38,070 nt of DNA from Mobiluncus porci (GCF_009695935.1 NZ_VUMY01000021.1:1-38070), one strand, 5' to 3'; numbered from the stretch's first letter, positions 24,484 through 33,117 are shown. Notes: generated by a model from the letters alone, not told the origin. Numbers and translations are program-made.

Positions 24484-25389
24484 TCAGCGAATTCCGGCTT
24501 GGCGCTCAGCGCTTTCCACCACGTTGACCAGCAGCAGCGCGCGGGTCATCGGGCCAACACCGCCGGGGTTCGGCGCGAGCCACGAGGCGACCTGGTCCAC
24601 CCCGTCAGACACGTCGCCCATCAGGCGCGCTTTGCCGGTCGAGGGGTCAGTAACGCGGGAAACGCCCACGTCGAACACGACTGCGCCGGGCTTGACCATC
24701 TCGGAGGTGACAATCCCCGCAACGCCGGAGGCCGCCACGACGATATCCGCCGCCCGACACTTCTCGGCCAAGTCGCGGGTTCCCGTGTGGCAAGACGTCA
24801 CGGTGGCGTTGACATCCTTGCGGCCCATCAAGAGTCCGATCGAGCGACCGACCGTAGTCCCGCGGCCAATCACGCAGACGTCCTTGCCGGCAAAGTCGAC
24901 ACCGAAGCGCCGCCCAAGCTCAATGACAGCCCGCGGTGTGCACGGCAGCGGCGAAGTAATCGGCTCGGAAACCCGCAACACCAGGCGACCGAGGTTAGTC
25001 GGGTGCAAACCGTCAGCGTCCTTCGCGGGGTCGATGGCTTCCAGGATGCGGTTGGTGTCCATGCCTTTCGGCAGCGGCAACTGGACAATGTAACCAGTAC
25101 AGGCCGGGTCAGCATTCAACCTCTCGACCGCCGCGAGAACCTCGTATTCCGAGGCGGTTTCCGGCAGGTCCACGCGAATCGACTCGATGCCAACCTCCGC
25201 GCAATCGCGATGTTTCCCTGCGACATAAGTCATCGAACCGGGATCCTCACCGACCAAAATCGTTCCGAGGCCCGGAACGACCCCGCGCTCGCGCAGAGTC
25301 GCAACCCGCTCCGCCAACTCAGACTTGATAGCCGCCGCGGTCGCTTTCCCATCGAGGACCTTAGCCGGCCCCTCCCACGGCGCCCTCAT
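24484..25389 (-). CDS. folD: Bifunctional methylene-THF dehydrogenase / methenyl-THF cyclohydrolase
   Basis: FolD interconverts 5,10-methylene-, methenyl- and 10-formyl-tetrahydrofolate with NADP, feeding purine and formyl-Met synthesis. The 301-residue protein has the catalytic YVAGKHRDC motif, the signature [11 protein letters not shown], the [10 protein letters not shown] segment and the NADP-binding [17 protein letters not shown]. The final [20 protein letters not shown] is the second family signature. The start ATG overlaps the glyA stop by four bases (ATGA), so it is read from the glyA mRNA and is under the same ZTP riboswitch. A strong terminator follows. Confidence 0.96.
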   Translation of the reverse strand: MRAPWEGPAKVLDGKATAAAIKSELAERVATLRERGVVPGLGTILVGEDPGSMTYVAGKHRDCAEVGIESIRVDLPETASEYEVLAAVERLNADPACTGYIVQLPLPKGMDTNRILEAIDPAKDADGLHPTNLGRLVLRVSEPITSPLPCTPRAVIELGRRFGVDFAGKDVCVIGRGTTVGRSIGLLMGRKDVNATVTSCHTGTRDLAEKCRAADIVVAASGVAGIVTSEMVKPGAVVFDVGVSRVTDPSTGKARLMGDVSDGVDQVASWLAPNPGGVGPMTRALLLVNVVESAERQAGIR

Positions 25390-26681
25390 TGGGCCAACCC
25401 TGGGTAGAGCGGGAAGTCTTGGGTCAGCTTCGCCACGCGGGCCTGGTACTTGGCTACGTCTACCGATTCAGCCCCGCCGTTCGCGCCGTCAACAAGGACG
25501 CTGGCGATAATGTCTGCGACCTCGCGGAACTCGTTCTCGCCGAAACCGCGGGTGGCCAGAGCAGGCGTCCCGATGCGAAGCCCGGAAGTCACTGCCGGCG
25601 GACGCGGATCGAAAGGCACCGCGTTGCGGTTCACCGTAATACCCGCGGCGTGAAGCAAATCCTCGGCCTGCTGGCCGTCCAAGGAGGACTTCACGAGGTC
25701 AACCAAGACCAAGTGGACGTCCGTGCCGCCGGTCAACAAGTCGATACCCGCGGCCTGGCAATCCTCGGCCATCAGGCGCTCGGCGAGAATCTGGGCGCCA
25801 TCAATGACGCGTTGCATCCGCTCCTTGAATTCCGCGGACGCAGCAATCTTCAAAGCCACAGCCTTGGCCGCAACCACGTGCATGAGTGGCCCGCCCTGCT
25901 GTCCGGGGAAAACGGCAGAGTTTATCTTCTTCCCGAAAGTCTCACCGTCGCGCGAGAGAATCATGCCGGAGCGAGGCCCGCCCAAAGTCTTGTGAATCGT
26001 GGTGGAAACCACGTCAGAATGTGGCACCGGAGACGGGTGAAGCCCCGCCGCGACGAGCCCCGCAAAGTGCGCCATGTCGGTCCACAAATAAGCCCCGACC
26101 TCGTCAGCAATCGAGCGGAAAGCCTCAAAATCGAGGTGGCGCGGGTAAGCCGACCAGCCCGCGATAATCACATTCGGGCGCTCCGCCAGGGCGAGCTCGC
26201 GGACATGATCCATGTCTATGCGCTTGGTGTCTTCCTCCACCCCGTAGGCCGCCACCTGGTACAGGCGACCGGAGAAGTTGATTTTCATGCCGTGGGTCAA
26301 GTGACCGCCGTGAGCCAGTTGGAGGCCCATAATCTTGTCGCCGGGCTTGATGAGCGCAGCCAAAACCGCGGCGTTCGCCTGCGCCCCAGAGTGCGGCTGA
26401 ACATTAGCAAAATCGGCCCCAAACAGTGACTTTGCCCGCTCAATCGCGAGGTTCTCCGCGACATCAACGTTTTCGCAACCGCCGTAGTAGCGCTTGCCCG
26501 GGTAGCCCTCGGCATACTTGTTGGTCAAGACGCTGCCCTGGCACTGCAGGACGGCGCGCGGCACAAAGTTTTCCGAGGCAATCATCTCGAGGGTGTCGCG
26601 CTGACGGCCCAGTTCGGCGTCCAACACGGCCTGGATATCGGGATCAACCTCGGAAAGGGGCTGGTTCATGACTTCGGTCAT
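25386..26681 (-). CDS. glyA: Serine hydroxymethyltransferase
   Basis: GlyA converts serine and tetrahydrofolate to glycine and methylene-tetrahydrofolate with pyridoxal phosphate. The 431-residue length is normal. The PLP lysine is K231 in [15 protein letters not shown], and the opening MIASENFV and GKRYYGGCE motifs are conserved. The frame is open upstream to 26819, but that part coincides with a ZTP riboswitch, and AGGAG lies just before ATG 26681, so the upstream reading is not coding. The downstream folD overlaps it by four bases. Confidence 0.97.
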   Translation of the reverse strand: MTEVMNQPLSEVDPDIQAVLDAELGRQRDTLEMIASENFVPRAVLQCQGSVLTNKYAEGYPGKRYYGGCENVDVAENLAIERAKSLFGADFANVQPHSGAQANAAVLAALIKPGDKIMGLQLAHGGHLTHGMKINFSGRLYQVAAYGVEEDTKRIDMDHVRELALAERPNVIIAGWSAYPRHLDFEAFRSIADEVGAYLWTDMAHFAGLVAAGLHPSPVPHSDVVSTTIHKTLGGPRSGMILSRDGETFGKKINSAVFPGQQGGPLMHVVAAKAVALKIAASAEFKERMQRVIDGAQILAERLMAEDCQAAGIDLLTGGTDVHLVLVDLVKSSLDGQQAEDLLHAAGITVNRNAVPFDPRPPAVTSGLRIGTPALATRGFGENEFREVADIIASVLVDGANGGAESVDVAKYQARVAKLTQDFPLYPGLAQ

Positions 26682-26702
26682 TGTTTCTCCTGTTAGTTTG
26701 TA

Positions 26703-26820
26703 AGCGGCACAACCCAGGCGTCCGATTGTGTAAATGCGCTCCCCGGAGGGTATTTCCTCCTGCTTCTTCATGGCCCTTGCTGAAGTCACACCGTGAAAAA
26801 GTCTCGCCAGTCGCGACATC
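26703..26820 (-). ncRNA. ZTP (pfl) riboswitch controlling glyA-folD
   Basis: The glyA leader contains the conserved blocks of the pfl/ZTP aptamer in order: GTCGCGACTGGCGA at the 5' end, CCGGGGAGCG in the middle, and CGGACGCCTGGG near the 3' end (26724-26713). An extra stem-loop region, including GGAGG-AAATA-CCCTCC, lies between. ZTP, or its monophosphate ZMP, accumulates when 10-formyl-THF is short, and the riboswitch turns on one-carbon genes such as glyA and folD, exactly the genes found here. I see no T-run after the aptamer, and the ribosome-binding site follows within 20 bases, so control is probably at translation initiation. The predicted transcription start lies at its 5' edge. Confidence 0.9.
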
Positions 26821-26825
26821 CTAAG

Positions 26826-26854
26826 ATTATCAAACTCGCCCGCTCGGTTCTTAA
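26826..26854 (-). promoter_or_regulatory. glyA-folD promoter
   Basis: TTAAGA (26854-26849), a 17-base spacer and GATAAT (26831-26826) on the minus strand place the transcription start at about 26820, directly at the first base of the riboswitch. Confidence 0.65.
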
Positions 26855-26956
26855 TTCACTGCTCAGCGTAACCATACGGGGACACGAGCGAGTGGTGTAG
26901 CGAAGAAGCTAATCAAGCGGCGCGGGGTTGCTCCCCAAAAAACCAGCCAGGTTTGT

Positions 26957-26962
26957 TAAGCT
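26957..26962 (+). promoter_or_regulatory. -10-like TAAGCT before the gene at 26969
   Basis: TAAGCT followed by six bases (TTCTTC) and GTG. There is no Shine-Dalgarno, so a leaderless start is likely. It is divergent from the glyA promoter about 100 bases away. Confidence 0.4.
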
Positions 26963-26968
26963 TTCTTC

Positions 26969-27517
26969 GTGCAGACCTTTATTTCACTCCCAGCCGCAGG
27001 CGTGGTCATCAACCCTCCCGGCAACTGGTCTGCCATCCAAAGTTTGATTTATGCCCTCGTAGTTTTAGGCACAGTCGGCGTCACCTTGGGGATTTTGTGG
27101 CTGATCAAGCGGTTCGGCCCCAAAAACGGCTCCCACGACTCGACTTCACCCCACCAGACTGAAATCCGGCTCATCTTTGAAGAGACCCTGTCTGCCGCCG
27201 ACCGCGCTATCGTCCGTGACCAGCAGGTTCGAGAGGCAACTCGCTATATGCTGAATGATCCCGCACTGGTGGAGCCCCTCGAGTTGTGGCGGGAAAAGCG
27301 GCGCGAATGGGCGTCGCAGCTCGCTTTCCTGGAGGCTCTGGGGAAGAGTCCCACGCATGAAACCTTGGACGATCCGACTGTGGCCGAGAATCTACGCCAT
27401 GTCCACTCTCTCGCTTTCGAGTTGGAGGCGGCGCAGCGTTCCATGTTGCGCGCGGTGAGGCAGGCGATTGCTACCGGTACGGAGAATCCCCCGCTCGGCA
27501 CCGACGCGGATCAGTAG
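26969..27517 (+). CDS. Single-pass membrane protein of unknown function
   Basis: This 182-residue protein has a short N-terminal extracytoplasmic part, one membrane segment at about residues 25-46 (IYALVVLGTVGVTLGILWLI) and a basic stop-transfer (KRFGPKNG). A helical, charged cytoplasmic domain with likely coiled-coil character follows. I recognise no family. The start GTG is supported by a -10-like TAAGCT six bases upstream. A copy of the GGGTCNGACCC repeat follows the stop codon, and the gene converges on the peroxidase gene. Confidence 0.65.
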   Translation: MQTFISLPAAGVVINPPGNWSAIQSLIYALVVLGTVGVTLGILWLIKRFGPKNGSHDSTSPHQTEIRLIFEETLSAADRAIVRDQQVREATRYMLNDPALVEPLELWREKRREWASQLAFLEALGKSPTHETLDDPTVAENLRHVHSLAFELEAAQRSMLRAVRQAIATGTENPPLGTDADQ

Positions 27518-27519
27518 AA

Positions 27520-27595
27520 CGTAGCCAGCGGGTCAGACCTCTCCGGCGTAGTGACCGAAGGAAACGCAGCCGAAAGGGTCTGACCCAATGGCGAA
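27520..27595. repeat. GGGTCNGACCC repeat pair between convergent genes
   Basis: GGGTCAGACCT at 27530-27540 and GGGTCTGACCC at 27576-27586, with flanks AACGTAGCCAGC, CTCCGGCGTAG, GCAGCCGAAA and GGCGAAGCGCC like those of other copies. It begins right after a stop codon, as do the copies at 12224 and 19828. Confidence 0.7.
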
Positions 27596-27604
27596 GCGCC
27601 CCAT

Positions 27605-28714
27605 CTACTTCTCCAACAAACCCTGACCCCAGTAGGAGTCAGCGGTCGTTCCCGGGACAATCCAGTAAACCGCGGAGCCAATATGGGACACGAACTTGTT
27701 CAACAAGTCGTGGGCATCAAGACGCTTCTGGATTACCGTGAACTGCTTATCGGGATTCCGCTGGAAGGACACCCAAACGAGCCCGCTATTGGTGAGGTCA
27801 CTTTGTCCCGGTTCCGGAGCGTCATCATAGGCATAGGCGCGACGACGCAAGACATCCGAACCGTCTTCCTCGTGTTCACGAGACAAGGCCAGGTGAGAGC
27901 GCCGGTCAATCAGATAGTTGCCCTCCGCGTCCTTGGCCTCCATGTCCTCCTCATCGTGTTCCCCACCGCCAGAGAGCGGGCCACCATCGGAGAGCTTGCG
28001 TCCAATCACCCGTTCCCGAGCGTCACGATCCAGGAGCTCCCACGGGTCCAAGAAATTCTCAATCCGGCGCAGCACCATGATGGAAGATCCGTCCAGATAA
28101 GCAGTTTCGCCTTCTCCATCGAGCCATACCTGTTCTTTGAATTCCTGCTCGTTATCGGGGTTGATAGTCCCGTCTACCTGGCCAAAGGGGTTGCGCGGAG
28201 TGGTCCCGCGCGGGGCAGAGCCATAAGCATAGGTGAACCCCTTTTGCATCCACTTCAAAGTCGCCTTGTCTCGGCACTTCTCCAGTAACAGCCGTCCGGC
28301 AGCAAAGAGCGTCCCCGGGTCATCGCAGCAAATCTGGAACACGAGGTCGCTTTGTCCCCACCGATCTTGAAGTAGGTCGCGCTTGAATCCGGGAATAGCG
28401 TGGAGGCCTTCCGGCTTCAGGTCGGGTCGCTCAATAAGGTCAAAGATTCTCTCCCCAAAACCGCAGGTAATCGTGAGATTCGCAGTCACTGCCACCATCT
28501 CCGGAGCCAAAAAATTCGGAATTGGATTCCCTTGAGTGAGCTGGCGAGCGGTTGGAGTCAGCTCCTGCATGAGTTCAATCAATCCAGCCTTGTCGACCTC
28601 AGGTTTCAAATTCAGACCCAGCATTTCCAGAAGAGCCTGCGGGGGTTGTTCCACCCCGGATTGAACCCGACCATCAAAGGGAATTGTGGCATTTTGCAAA
28701 GCGGTTTCAGACAT
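27605..28714 (-). CDS. Dyp-type heme peroxidase
   Basis: The 369-residue enzyme belongs to the dye-decolorising peroxidase family. It carries the catalytic GxxDG motif as FGQVDGT (D181), a likely proximal heme ligand H274 in DRRSHLALS, and the LRRRAYAY segment with the distal Arg region. It has no Tat or Sec signal, unlike EfeB-type exported members, so it is likely cytoplasmic. AAGGAG lies six bases before the ATG. A DtxR/IdeR-like box lies about 70 bases upstream, which suggests repression by iron. The substrate is unknown; roles suggested for the family include peroxide removal and heme handling. It lies downstream of ispG but has its own upstream region. Confidence 0.9.
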   Translation of the reverse strand: MSETALQNATIPFDGRVQSGVEQPPQALLEMLGLNLKPEVDKAGLIELMQELTPTARQLTQGNPIPNFLAPEMVAVTANLTITCGFGERIFDLIERPDLKPEGLHAIPGFKRDLLQDRWGQSDLVFQICCDDPGTLFAAGRLLLEKCRDKATLKWMQKGFTYAYGSAPRGTTPRNPFGQVDGTINPDNEQEFKEQVWLDGEGETAYLDGSSIMVLRRIENFLDPWELLDRDARERVIGRKLSDGGPLSGGGEHDEEDMEAKDAEGNYLIDRRSHLALSREHEEDGSDVLRRRAYAYDDAPEPGQSDLTNSGLVWVSFQRNPDKQFTVIQKRLDAHDLLNKFVSHIGSAVYWIVPGTTADSYWGQGLLEK

Positions 28715-28752
28715 TCGTTACTCCTTCGTTTGAGATTTACGCTCTCTTCATA

Positions 28753-28758
28753 ATCCTA
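28753..28758 (-). promoter_or_regulatory. Possible -10 of the peroxidase gene
   Basis: TAGGAT on the minus strand would start transcription near 28746 and give a leader of about 30 bases containing AAGGAG. The iron box would then lie at about -37 to -55. Confidence 0.35.
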
Positions 28759-28782
28759 GCGCTCGCCACTTTCCCTCGCATC

Positions 28783-28801
28783 ACAACCTAGGCTTGCCTA
28801 A
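28783..28801 (-). promoter_or_regulatory. DtxR/IdeR-like iron box upstream of the peroxidase gene
   Basis: TTAGGCAAGCCTAGGTTGT contains the perfect palindrome TAGGC-AA-GCCTA and matches the 19-base iron-box consensus TWAGGTTAGSCTAACCTWA at about 11 positions, mostly in the left half and core. Binding by an Fe-DtxR homologue is inference; no such regulator is encoded in the window. Confidence 0.45.
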
Positions 28802-28845
28802 TCTGAGCACTTTTCAAAGCTCGTCAGGGCCTCTTGTAATGCGTG

Positions 28846-28914
28846 CTTTTACCAGTGGGGACGGGCCAAAATGGCAAAAAATTTACCTCTTTGGTCCGTC
28901 ACCACTGGTAAAAG
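28846..28914. repeat. Second copy of the long palindromic element
   Basis: The left arm CTTTTACCAGTGGGGACGGG continues CCAAAATGGCAAA. The right arm is its reverse complement with about five mismatches. It shares GGGGACGGGCCAAAATGG with the palindrome at 12315-12385. It lies between the 3' end of ispG and the peroxidase promoter. No T-run follows. Confidence 0.75.
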
Positions 28915-28952
28915 CTCTTGCTACGAGATGCTTGGATCGAATTTTCTTGGAT

Positions 28953-30092
28953 TTAGACTAGATTGGCTTGCCCTGATTCCAAGCCCATTTCCGTCCCGAG
29001 TCGGTTTGCCTCGGCAATCAAAGTCTCCACAATCTCGTCCTCCGGCACCGTCTTGATGACTTTCCCCTTGATGAAAATCTGGCCCTTGCCATTGCCTGAC
29101 GCCACCCCGAGGTCAGCCTCCCGAGCCTCCCCTGGGCCGTTCACGATACAGCCCATAACCGCCACGCGTAGCGGATATTTGATGTCTTTCAAACCCGCTG
29201 TGACCTCGCCCGCCAGCTTGTAGACATCGACTTGGGAGCGCCCACAAGACGGACAGGAAACTATCTCGAAGTTGCGCTTCCGAAGCCCCAGCGAGCGCAA
29301 AATCTCAAGACCCACCTTGATTTCCTCTACCGGAGGAGCGGAGAGTGAAACCCGAATCGTGTCCCCGATTCCCTCGGCTAGCAAAGCCCCGAAGGCGGTC
29401 GCGGATTTAATCGTGCCCTGGAACTCGGGCCCGGCCTCGGTTACGCCCAGATGCAACGGCCAGTCCCCCCGCTCTGCGAGCATCCGATAGGCGAGAATCA
29501 TGGTGACCGGATCGTGGTGTTTCACCGAAATCGCGAAATCATGGAAACCCACATCTTCGAAAAGCGAAGCCTCCCACACGGCCGATTCCACCAGGGCCTC
29601 CGGCGTAGCCCCGCCGAATTTTTCGTAGAGTCGCTTGTCGAGAGATCCGGCATTCACCCCAATCCGCAGCGCCGTCCCGTGATCGGTCGCGGCCTTGGCA
29701 ATCTCTTTTACTTGGTCATCGAAGGCGCGAATATTTCCCGGGTTCACGCGAACCGCCCCGCAGCCCGCTTCAATCGCGGCAAAAACATAGCGTGGCTGGA
29801 AGTGAATGTCGGCAACAACCGGAATCGTGGAACGCTTGCAAATCTCCGGCAAAGCCGCTGCGTCATCCTCGGAAGGGCAGGCCACCCGAATAATGTCACA
29901 CCCCGCCGCCGTCAACTCCGCAATCTGTTGTAGCGTCGCCTCGACATCAGAAGTCAGGGTTGTCGTCATCGACTGCACCGTTATCGGGGCGTCTCCCCCG
30001 ACCGTGACCTTGCCGACCTGTATCTTTCGGGTACGGTGGCGGGTAGCGAGAGTTGGTTTCAGGGTGGGGGTTCCAATGGCTGTTTCAGACAC
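28953..30092 (-). CDS. ispG: 4-hydroxy-3-methylbut-2-enyl-diphosphate synthase
   Basis: IspG (GcpE) is the 4Fe-4S enzyme that converts MEcPP to HMBPP, the penultimate step of the MEP isoprenoid pathway. The 379-residue protein has the TIM-barrel start [14 protein letters not shown] and the cluster ligands C280 and C283 (SCPSCGRSQ) and C315 ([10 protein letters not shown]), with E322 as the likely fourth ligand. The GTG start follows TAGAAT by six bases, so it has its own leaderless promoter although it lies downstream of the ECF genes. In mycobacteria ispG directly follows dxr and rip1; here the ECF cassette separates it from them. Confidence 0.96.
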   Translation of the reverse strand: MSETAIGTPTLKPTLATRHRTRKIQVGKVTVGGDAPITVQSMTTTLTSDVEATLQQIAELTAAGCDIIRVACPSEDDAAALPEICKRSTIPVVADIHFQPRYVFAAIEAGCGAVRVNPGNIRAFDDQVKEIAKAATDHGTALRIGVNAGSLDKRLYEKFGGATPEALVESAVWEASLFEDVGFHDFAISVKHHDPVTMILAYRMLAERGDWPLHLGVTEAGPEFQGTIKSATAFGALLAEGIGDTIRVSLSAPPVEEIKVGLEILRSLGLRKRNFEIVSCPSCGRSQVDVYKLAGEVTAGLKDIKYPLRVAVMGCIVNGPGEAREADLGVASGNGKGQIFIKGKVIKTVPEDEIVETLIAEANRLGTEMGLESGQANLV

Positions 30093-30098
30093 ATGCCG

Positions 30099-30104
30099 AT
30101 TCTA
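30099..30104 (-). promoter_or_regulatory. ispG -10 box, leaderless
   Basis: TAGAAT, then six bases (CGGCAT), then the GTG start at 30092. No Shine-Dalgarno and no clear -35. Confidence 0.55.
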
Positions 30105-30155
30105 TCTCATTAGCCGAGCCTCGGTCGCGGTACCTGCATTCCTTGAGTAGGCTCC

Positions 30156-31661
30156 TTAACTCGCCGAAAAATCACTCAAATCAAGGTAAGAATCCGCCGC
30201 GGCGTTCATCAACTCCGCGTCATGGGTAATCAAAATAACCACTTTTCCCGCCTCGGCCAATCTCCGCAAAGCGTCTGTGATCGCCTGCATATGACCGAAA
30301 TCAAGCCCGGAACTTGGCTCGTCGAAAACATAGATCTCGCGGTCGAGGGCGACTGCCGCGGCCACGGTAAGGCGCGGCTTTTGCCCGCCGCTCAATGCCA
30401 GCGGGTGCGCCTCGGCATATTCTCCCAAGTCATATTCGTCCAGAATCTCCCGTGCCCGCTCCGCGCTCACTTCATTACCGAGCCTCAGCTCGGCTAGTGC
30501 AGAGTCAGTAAAGAGCTGGCGGTTCACGTCTTGCATCACCAAATAGGATGCCCGGGTTCGAGCCTTGCGCCCGAGACGCTCGCCGTCAAGGGTGATAGTT
30601 CCGCGCGCTGCTTTTTTGAGTCCCGTCAAAACCGCGGCCAGACTTGATTTGCCGATACCGTTTGAGCCGGTCACGCCGATGACCCGTCCGCGAGGGAACA
30701 CGAGCTTGTCTATCTTCAGTAGTACGCGTTTCCCGTATGCCACTTCAACATCAGCTAAGGTTAATGAGTCGTGGGGTCGGGCTTTTTGACTCATTTTTGG
30801 GGTTTCAATTTGGGGCTCAAGCAAGGTTCGCAGGCCGAGTCCGCGAATGCGTTCCTCGGGCAGGGAAAAGAACTCGGAGCCCTCCCAATCCTCGCGGATC
30901 TCCCCGTCCACAAGTATCACCCGATCAGCTAACTCACGCAGGAAATACAACCGATGCTCGGCAATGACAATCGTCGCTCCGCGCGCCTTGAGTTCGCGCA
31001 GGACTTCGGAAAACCGCGAAATCGAAGCCGCCGACAGGTTCGAGGTCGGCTCGTCGAATAGATACAATCCCGGAGATCCGACCGCCGCCCCCGCAGTCGC
31101 TACGAGCTGCTTTTGTCCACCGGAAAGCGCGAAAAGCGACTGCCCTAGAAGCCCAGAAACCCCGAGACTCTCCGCCACCGCGTTCACCCGCTGGGCAATC
31201 AAATCCGGCGAAGCTCCCGCGTTCTCGAGACCAAAAGCCATCTCTGATGTCGTGTCGGTCGTGAAGAACTGCGTGCGCGGATTTTGGAAAACCGTCGCCA
31301 CCCGTCCGCCGGTTTTCCACAAAGGTGCAGTTGAGGGGTGCAAAGTCTCATCCCTGCTCTCGCCTGAAGCGGTGTCCACGGCTAACCGGATTTCTCCGGT
31401 CAAAATCCCGCTGTAAAAATGCGGAATCAATCCGTTCAGTAACCGCACCAGCGTTGTCTTACCCCCACCCGAAGGTCCGGTTATGACCACGCAAAGACCT
31501 GCGGGAATCTCGAGGCTGGTCTCAGCCAGGATCACCCTTTTGCTGCCCGTTTTGCTGCCCGTCGCTCCGCTTGCCGCAGCCTCGCCATTTGTTTCACCAA
31601 CGCCATACTGAAATTCCACCCGCTCAAGCGAAACTCGCAAAGGCTCAACCGCAAAATCCAT
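30156..31661 (-). CDS. ecfA: ECF transporter ATPase, two ABC domains fused
   Basis: This 501-residue protein joins two ABC ATPases that power an energy-coupling-factor importer. Domain 1: Walker A GPSGGGKT (62-69), signature LSGGQ (179-183), Walker B LYLFDEP with E204, switch H236. Domain 2: Walker A GSNGIGKS (332-339), LSGGQ (423-427), Walker B VFDEP with E448, switch H480. Both sites look functional. Residues 20-42 form an extra Gly/Ser/Thr-rich insertion before the first Walker A. The start ATG lies two bases after the EcfT stop with GGGGG upstream; the longer open reading upstream overlaps EcfT and is not supported. Confidence 0.93.
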   Translation of the reverse strand: MDFAVEPLRVSLERVEFQYGVGETNGEAAASGATGSKTGSKRVILAETSLEIPAGLCVVITGPSGGGKTTLVRLLNGLIPHFYSGILTGEIRLAVDTASGESRDETLHPSTAPLWKTGGRVATVFQNPRTQFFTTDTTSEMAFGLENAGASPDLIAQRVNAVAESLGVSGLLGQSLFALSGGQKQLVATAGAAVGSPGLYLFDEPTSNLSAASISRFSEVLRELKARGATIVIAEHRLYFLRELADRVILVDGEIREDWEGSEFFSLPEERIRGLGLRTLLEPQIETPKMSQKARPHDSLTLADVEVAYGKRVLLKIDKLVFPRGRVIGVTGSNGIGKSSLAAVLTGLKKAARGTITLDGERLGRKARTRASYLVMQDVNRQLFTDSALAELRLGNEVSAERAREILDEYDLGEYAEAHPLALSGGQKPRLTVAAAVALDREIYVFDEPSSGLDFGHMQAITDALRRLAEAGKVVILITHDAELMNAAADSYLDLSDFSAS

Positions 31662-31663
31662 GA

Positions 31664-32422
31664 CTACACCCCCACATGCACCCACACGAAAGCACCGATA
31701 ATCGCTATAATACCGAGCCATCCCACAATGTCGCCCGGCCCGAAACCGACAGGGACGACGGAGGTCGAGCGTCCGGGCGAACCGAGCCCGCGGATCATCG
31801 CCGAGGCTGAGAGATCCTCGGAAATCTGGAGTGTCGAACCGATTAAGGGCACAATGATGAACTCAACCAGCCGCATCGGGTGAGCCACCATTGAGGCTCC
31901 AGAGCGAAACATTCCGCGTAGTTTCATTGCGTCCCAGATTGCGCGCATTTCTTCGACGACAGCGGGGAAAAACCGGAACATGACGGCAAGCGGAATGATG
32001 ATGGCGCGCGGTACTCGCGAGCGTTTTAATGCCGCCACAAAGGCCGCGGGGGTCGTCGTCAAGAACAACCACACCGCGAAAGACAGCGAAATCGTGATTC
32101 GCGAGCCGTACTCACCGGTGATGACCATCAAGGTCCCGTACCAAGATCCGAGCCAGGCCCCGAGGAATCGAAAAGCCAAAAACGCCAGGAAAACCCCAAT
32201 GATTGCGCCGAGAATCTTCCAGGAGCGAGACATCACAAACACCACCAGGCTCACGACCAAGGCCGTCACGGTCACCGGCGTTTTCACGACTGTCATCACG
32301 CAGACATTTGCCACCACGACAAGCAAAATCTTGGTGCGCGGATCCATCGGAACCAGCGACCTCGCCCGTGGAGACACCGCGAGGCGACCCCGCAGGTTCC
32401 CCGTATCAATTCCTGCTACCAC
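31664..32422 (-). CDS. ecfT: ECF transporter transmembrane (T) component
   Basis: The 252-residue membrane protein (about five helices) couples ATP hydrolysis to movement of the substrate-binding S subunit. The two short coupling motifs expected near the C-terminal half are visible as AMKLRGM and AMIRGLG, variants of the usual Ala-Arg-Gly. The GTG start directly follows the TAG of the S-component gene, so the three genes are translationally linked. Confidence 0.88.
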   Translation of the reverse strand: MVAGIDTGNLRGRLAVSPRARSLVPMDPRTKILLVVVANVCVMTVVKTPVTVTALVVSLVVFVMSRSWKILGAIIGVFLAFLAFRFLGAWLGSWYGTLMVITGEYGSRITISLSFAVWLFLTTTPAAFVAALKRSRVPRAIIIPLAVMFRFFPAVVEEMRAIWDAMKLRGMFRSGASMVAHPMRLVEFIIVPLIGSTLQISEDLSASAMIRGLGSPGRSTSVVPVGFGPGDIVGWLGIIAIIGAFVWVHVGV

Positions 32423-33034
32423 CTACGCGATACCAGCCTTCTCAAAGTGCTTCTTCAAAATGACCTGACCAAACCAGGCCCCGAGGAAGGCGAAAACCAC
32501 AATCCCGCCCACAATTAGCGACATATACAGTGGGTTTGTTGAGAACTCCACCACCGCGTCCGCGTAGGCGGCAGTCTTTTCGCGTTCCGTAATCAGCATC
32601 TGCTTATAGGCTTCGGCGTTCCACATAATCGGCAGTAGCGGCCCCATCGACCACAGTTGAAACACCGGATAAGACAGCAGATTCAGGCGCCGCGACCGGT
32701 AACGCCCCACCCACACCATAAGTTCTGCCAAAACTGAGCAAATCACCACCAAAATAATGGTCTGCCACCCGTGAATCATCGAAATCGCACCGCCGAAAAT
32801 AATCCCGAACACGAAAATCATCCCGGGGTGATTTACTCGCGTCAAGAATAGCTCGAACACAATCCCGCCTAGTGGCGCGCTGACCACCAGGGCCAAATAA
32901 ATCCACTGCGGTCCGAGCGCAGCCAGTGCGTTTGCTGCCGACGTAATCAGGTACAACACCAAGAAGATGCCGATATTAATCAAGTCGCGCACCGAGAAAG
33001 CGAATCGGCTAGGTCTTGCAAGTTCTTCAGTCAT
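32423..33034 (-). CDS. ECF transporter S component, MptS/Trep_Strep-like
   Basis: The S component binds the substrate. The 203-residue protein has six hydrophobic segments and, by overall look (FSVRDLINIGIFLVLYLI near the start, then GMIFVFGIIFGGAISMIHG), resembles the MptS/Trep_Strep group. I recall ECF systems with such S components being linked to heme uptake in streptococci and lactobacilli; the substrate here is unproven. GAAGGAAGAC precedes ATG 33034; the frame opens 14 codons earlier but without such a site. An iron box overlaps the promoter upstream. The cassette of S, T and A genes lies between the site-2 protease gene and ispG. Confidence 0.75.
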   Translation of the reverse strand: MTEELARPSRFAFSVRDLINIGIFLVLYLITSAANALAALGPQWIYLALVVSAPLGGIVFELFLTRVNHPGMIFVFGIIFGGAISMIHGWQTIILVVICSVLAELMVWVGRYRSRRLNLLSYPVFQLWSMGPLLPIMWNAEAYKQMLITEREKTAAYADAVVEFSTNPLYMSLIVGGIVVFAFLGAWFGQVILKKHFEKAGIA

Positions 33035-33061
33035 GTCTTCCTTCTTCTCACCTATCTCACC

Positions 33062-33087
33062 AGTATATCGAGACAAGGCTCACCTTA
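33062..33087 (-). promoter_or_regulatory. ECF promoter overlapped by a DtxR/IdeR-like iron box
   Basis: TATACT (33067-33062) is a good -10. Directly upstream, between the expected -35 and -10, lies the 19-base box TAAGGTGAGCCTTGTCTCG (33087-33069), which matches the core AGGTTAGSCTAACCT at about 11 of 15 positions. A bound repressor here would block polymerase. The leader to ATG 33034 is about 20 bases and contains the ribosome-binding site. Confidence 0.55.
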
Positions 33088-33117
33088 ATTTTGAGCCTGC
33101 CCTCACCAAGCCGCCCC

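Noticed and set aside
25389-26429. Plus-strand open frame opposite glyA
   Set aside because: Antisense shadow of a conserved enzyme; the composition is not protein-like.
26682-26819. 46-residue N-terminal extension of GlyA
   Set aside because: The stretch is a ZTP riboswitch and the true ATG has its own ribosome-binding site.
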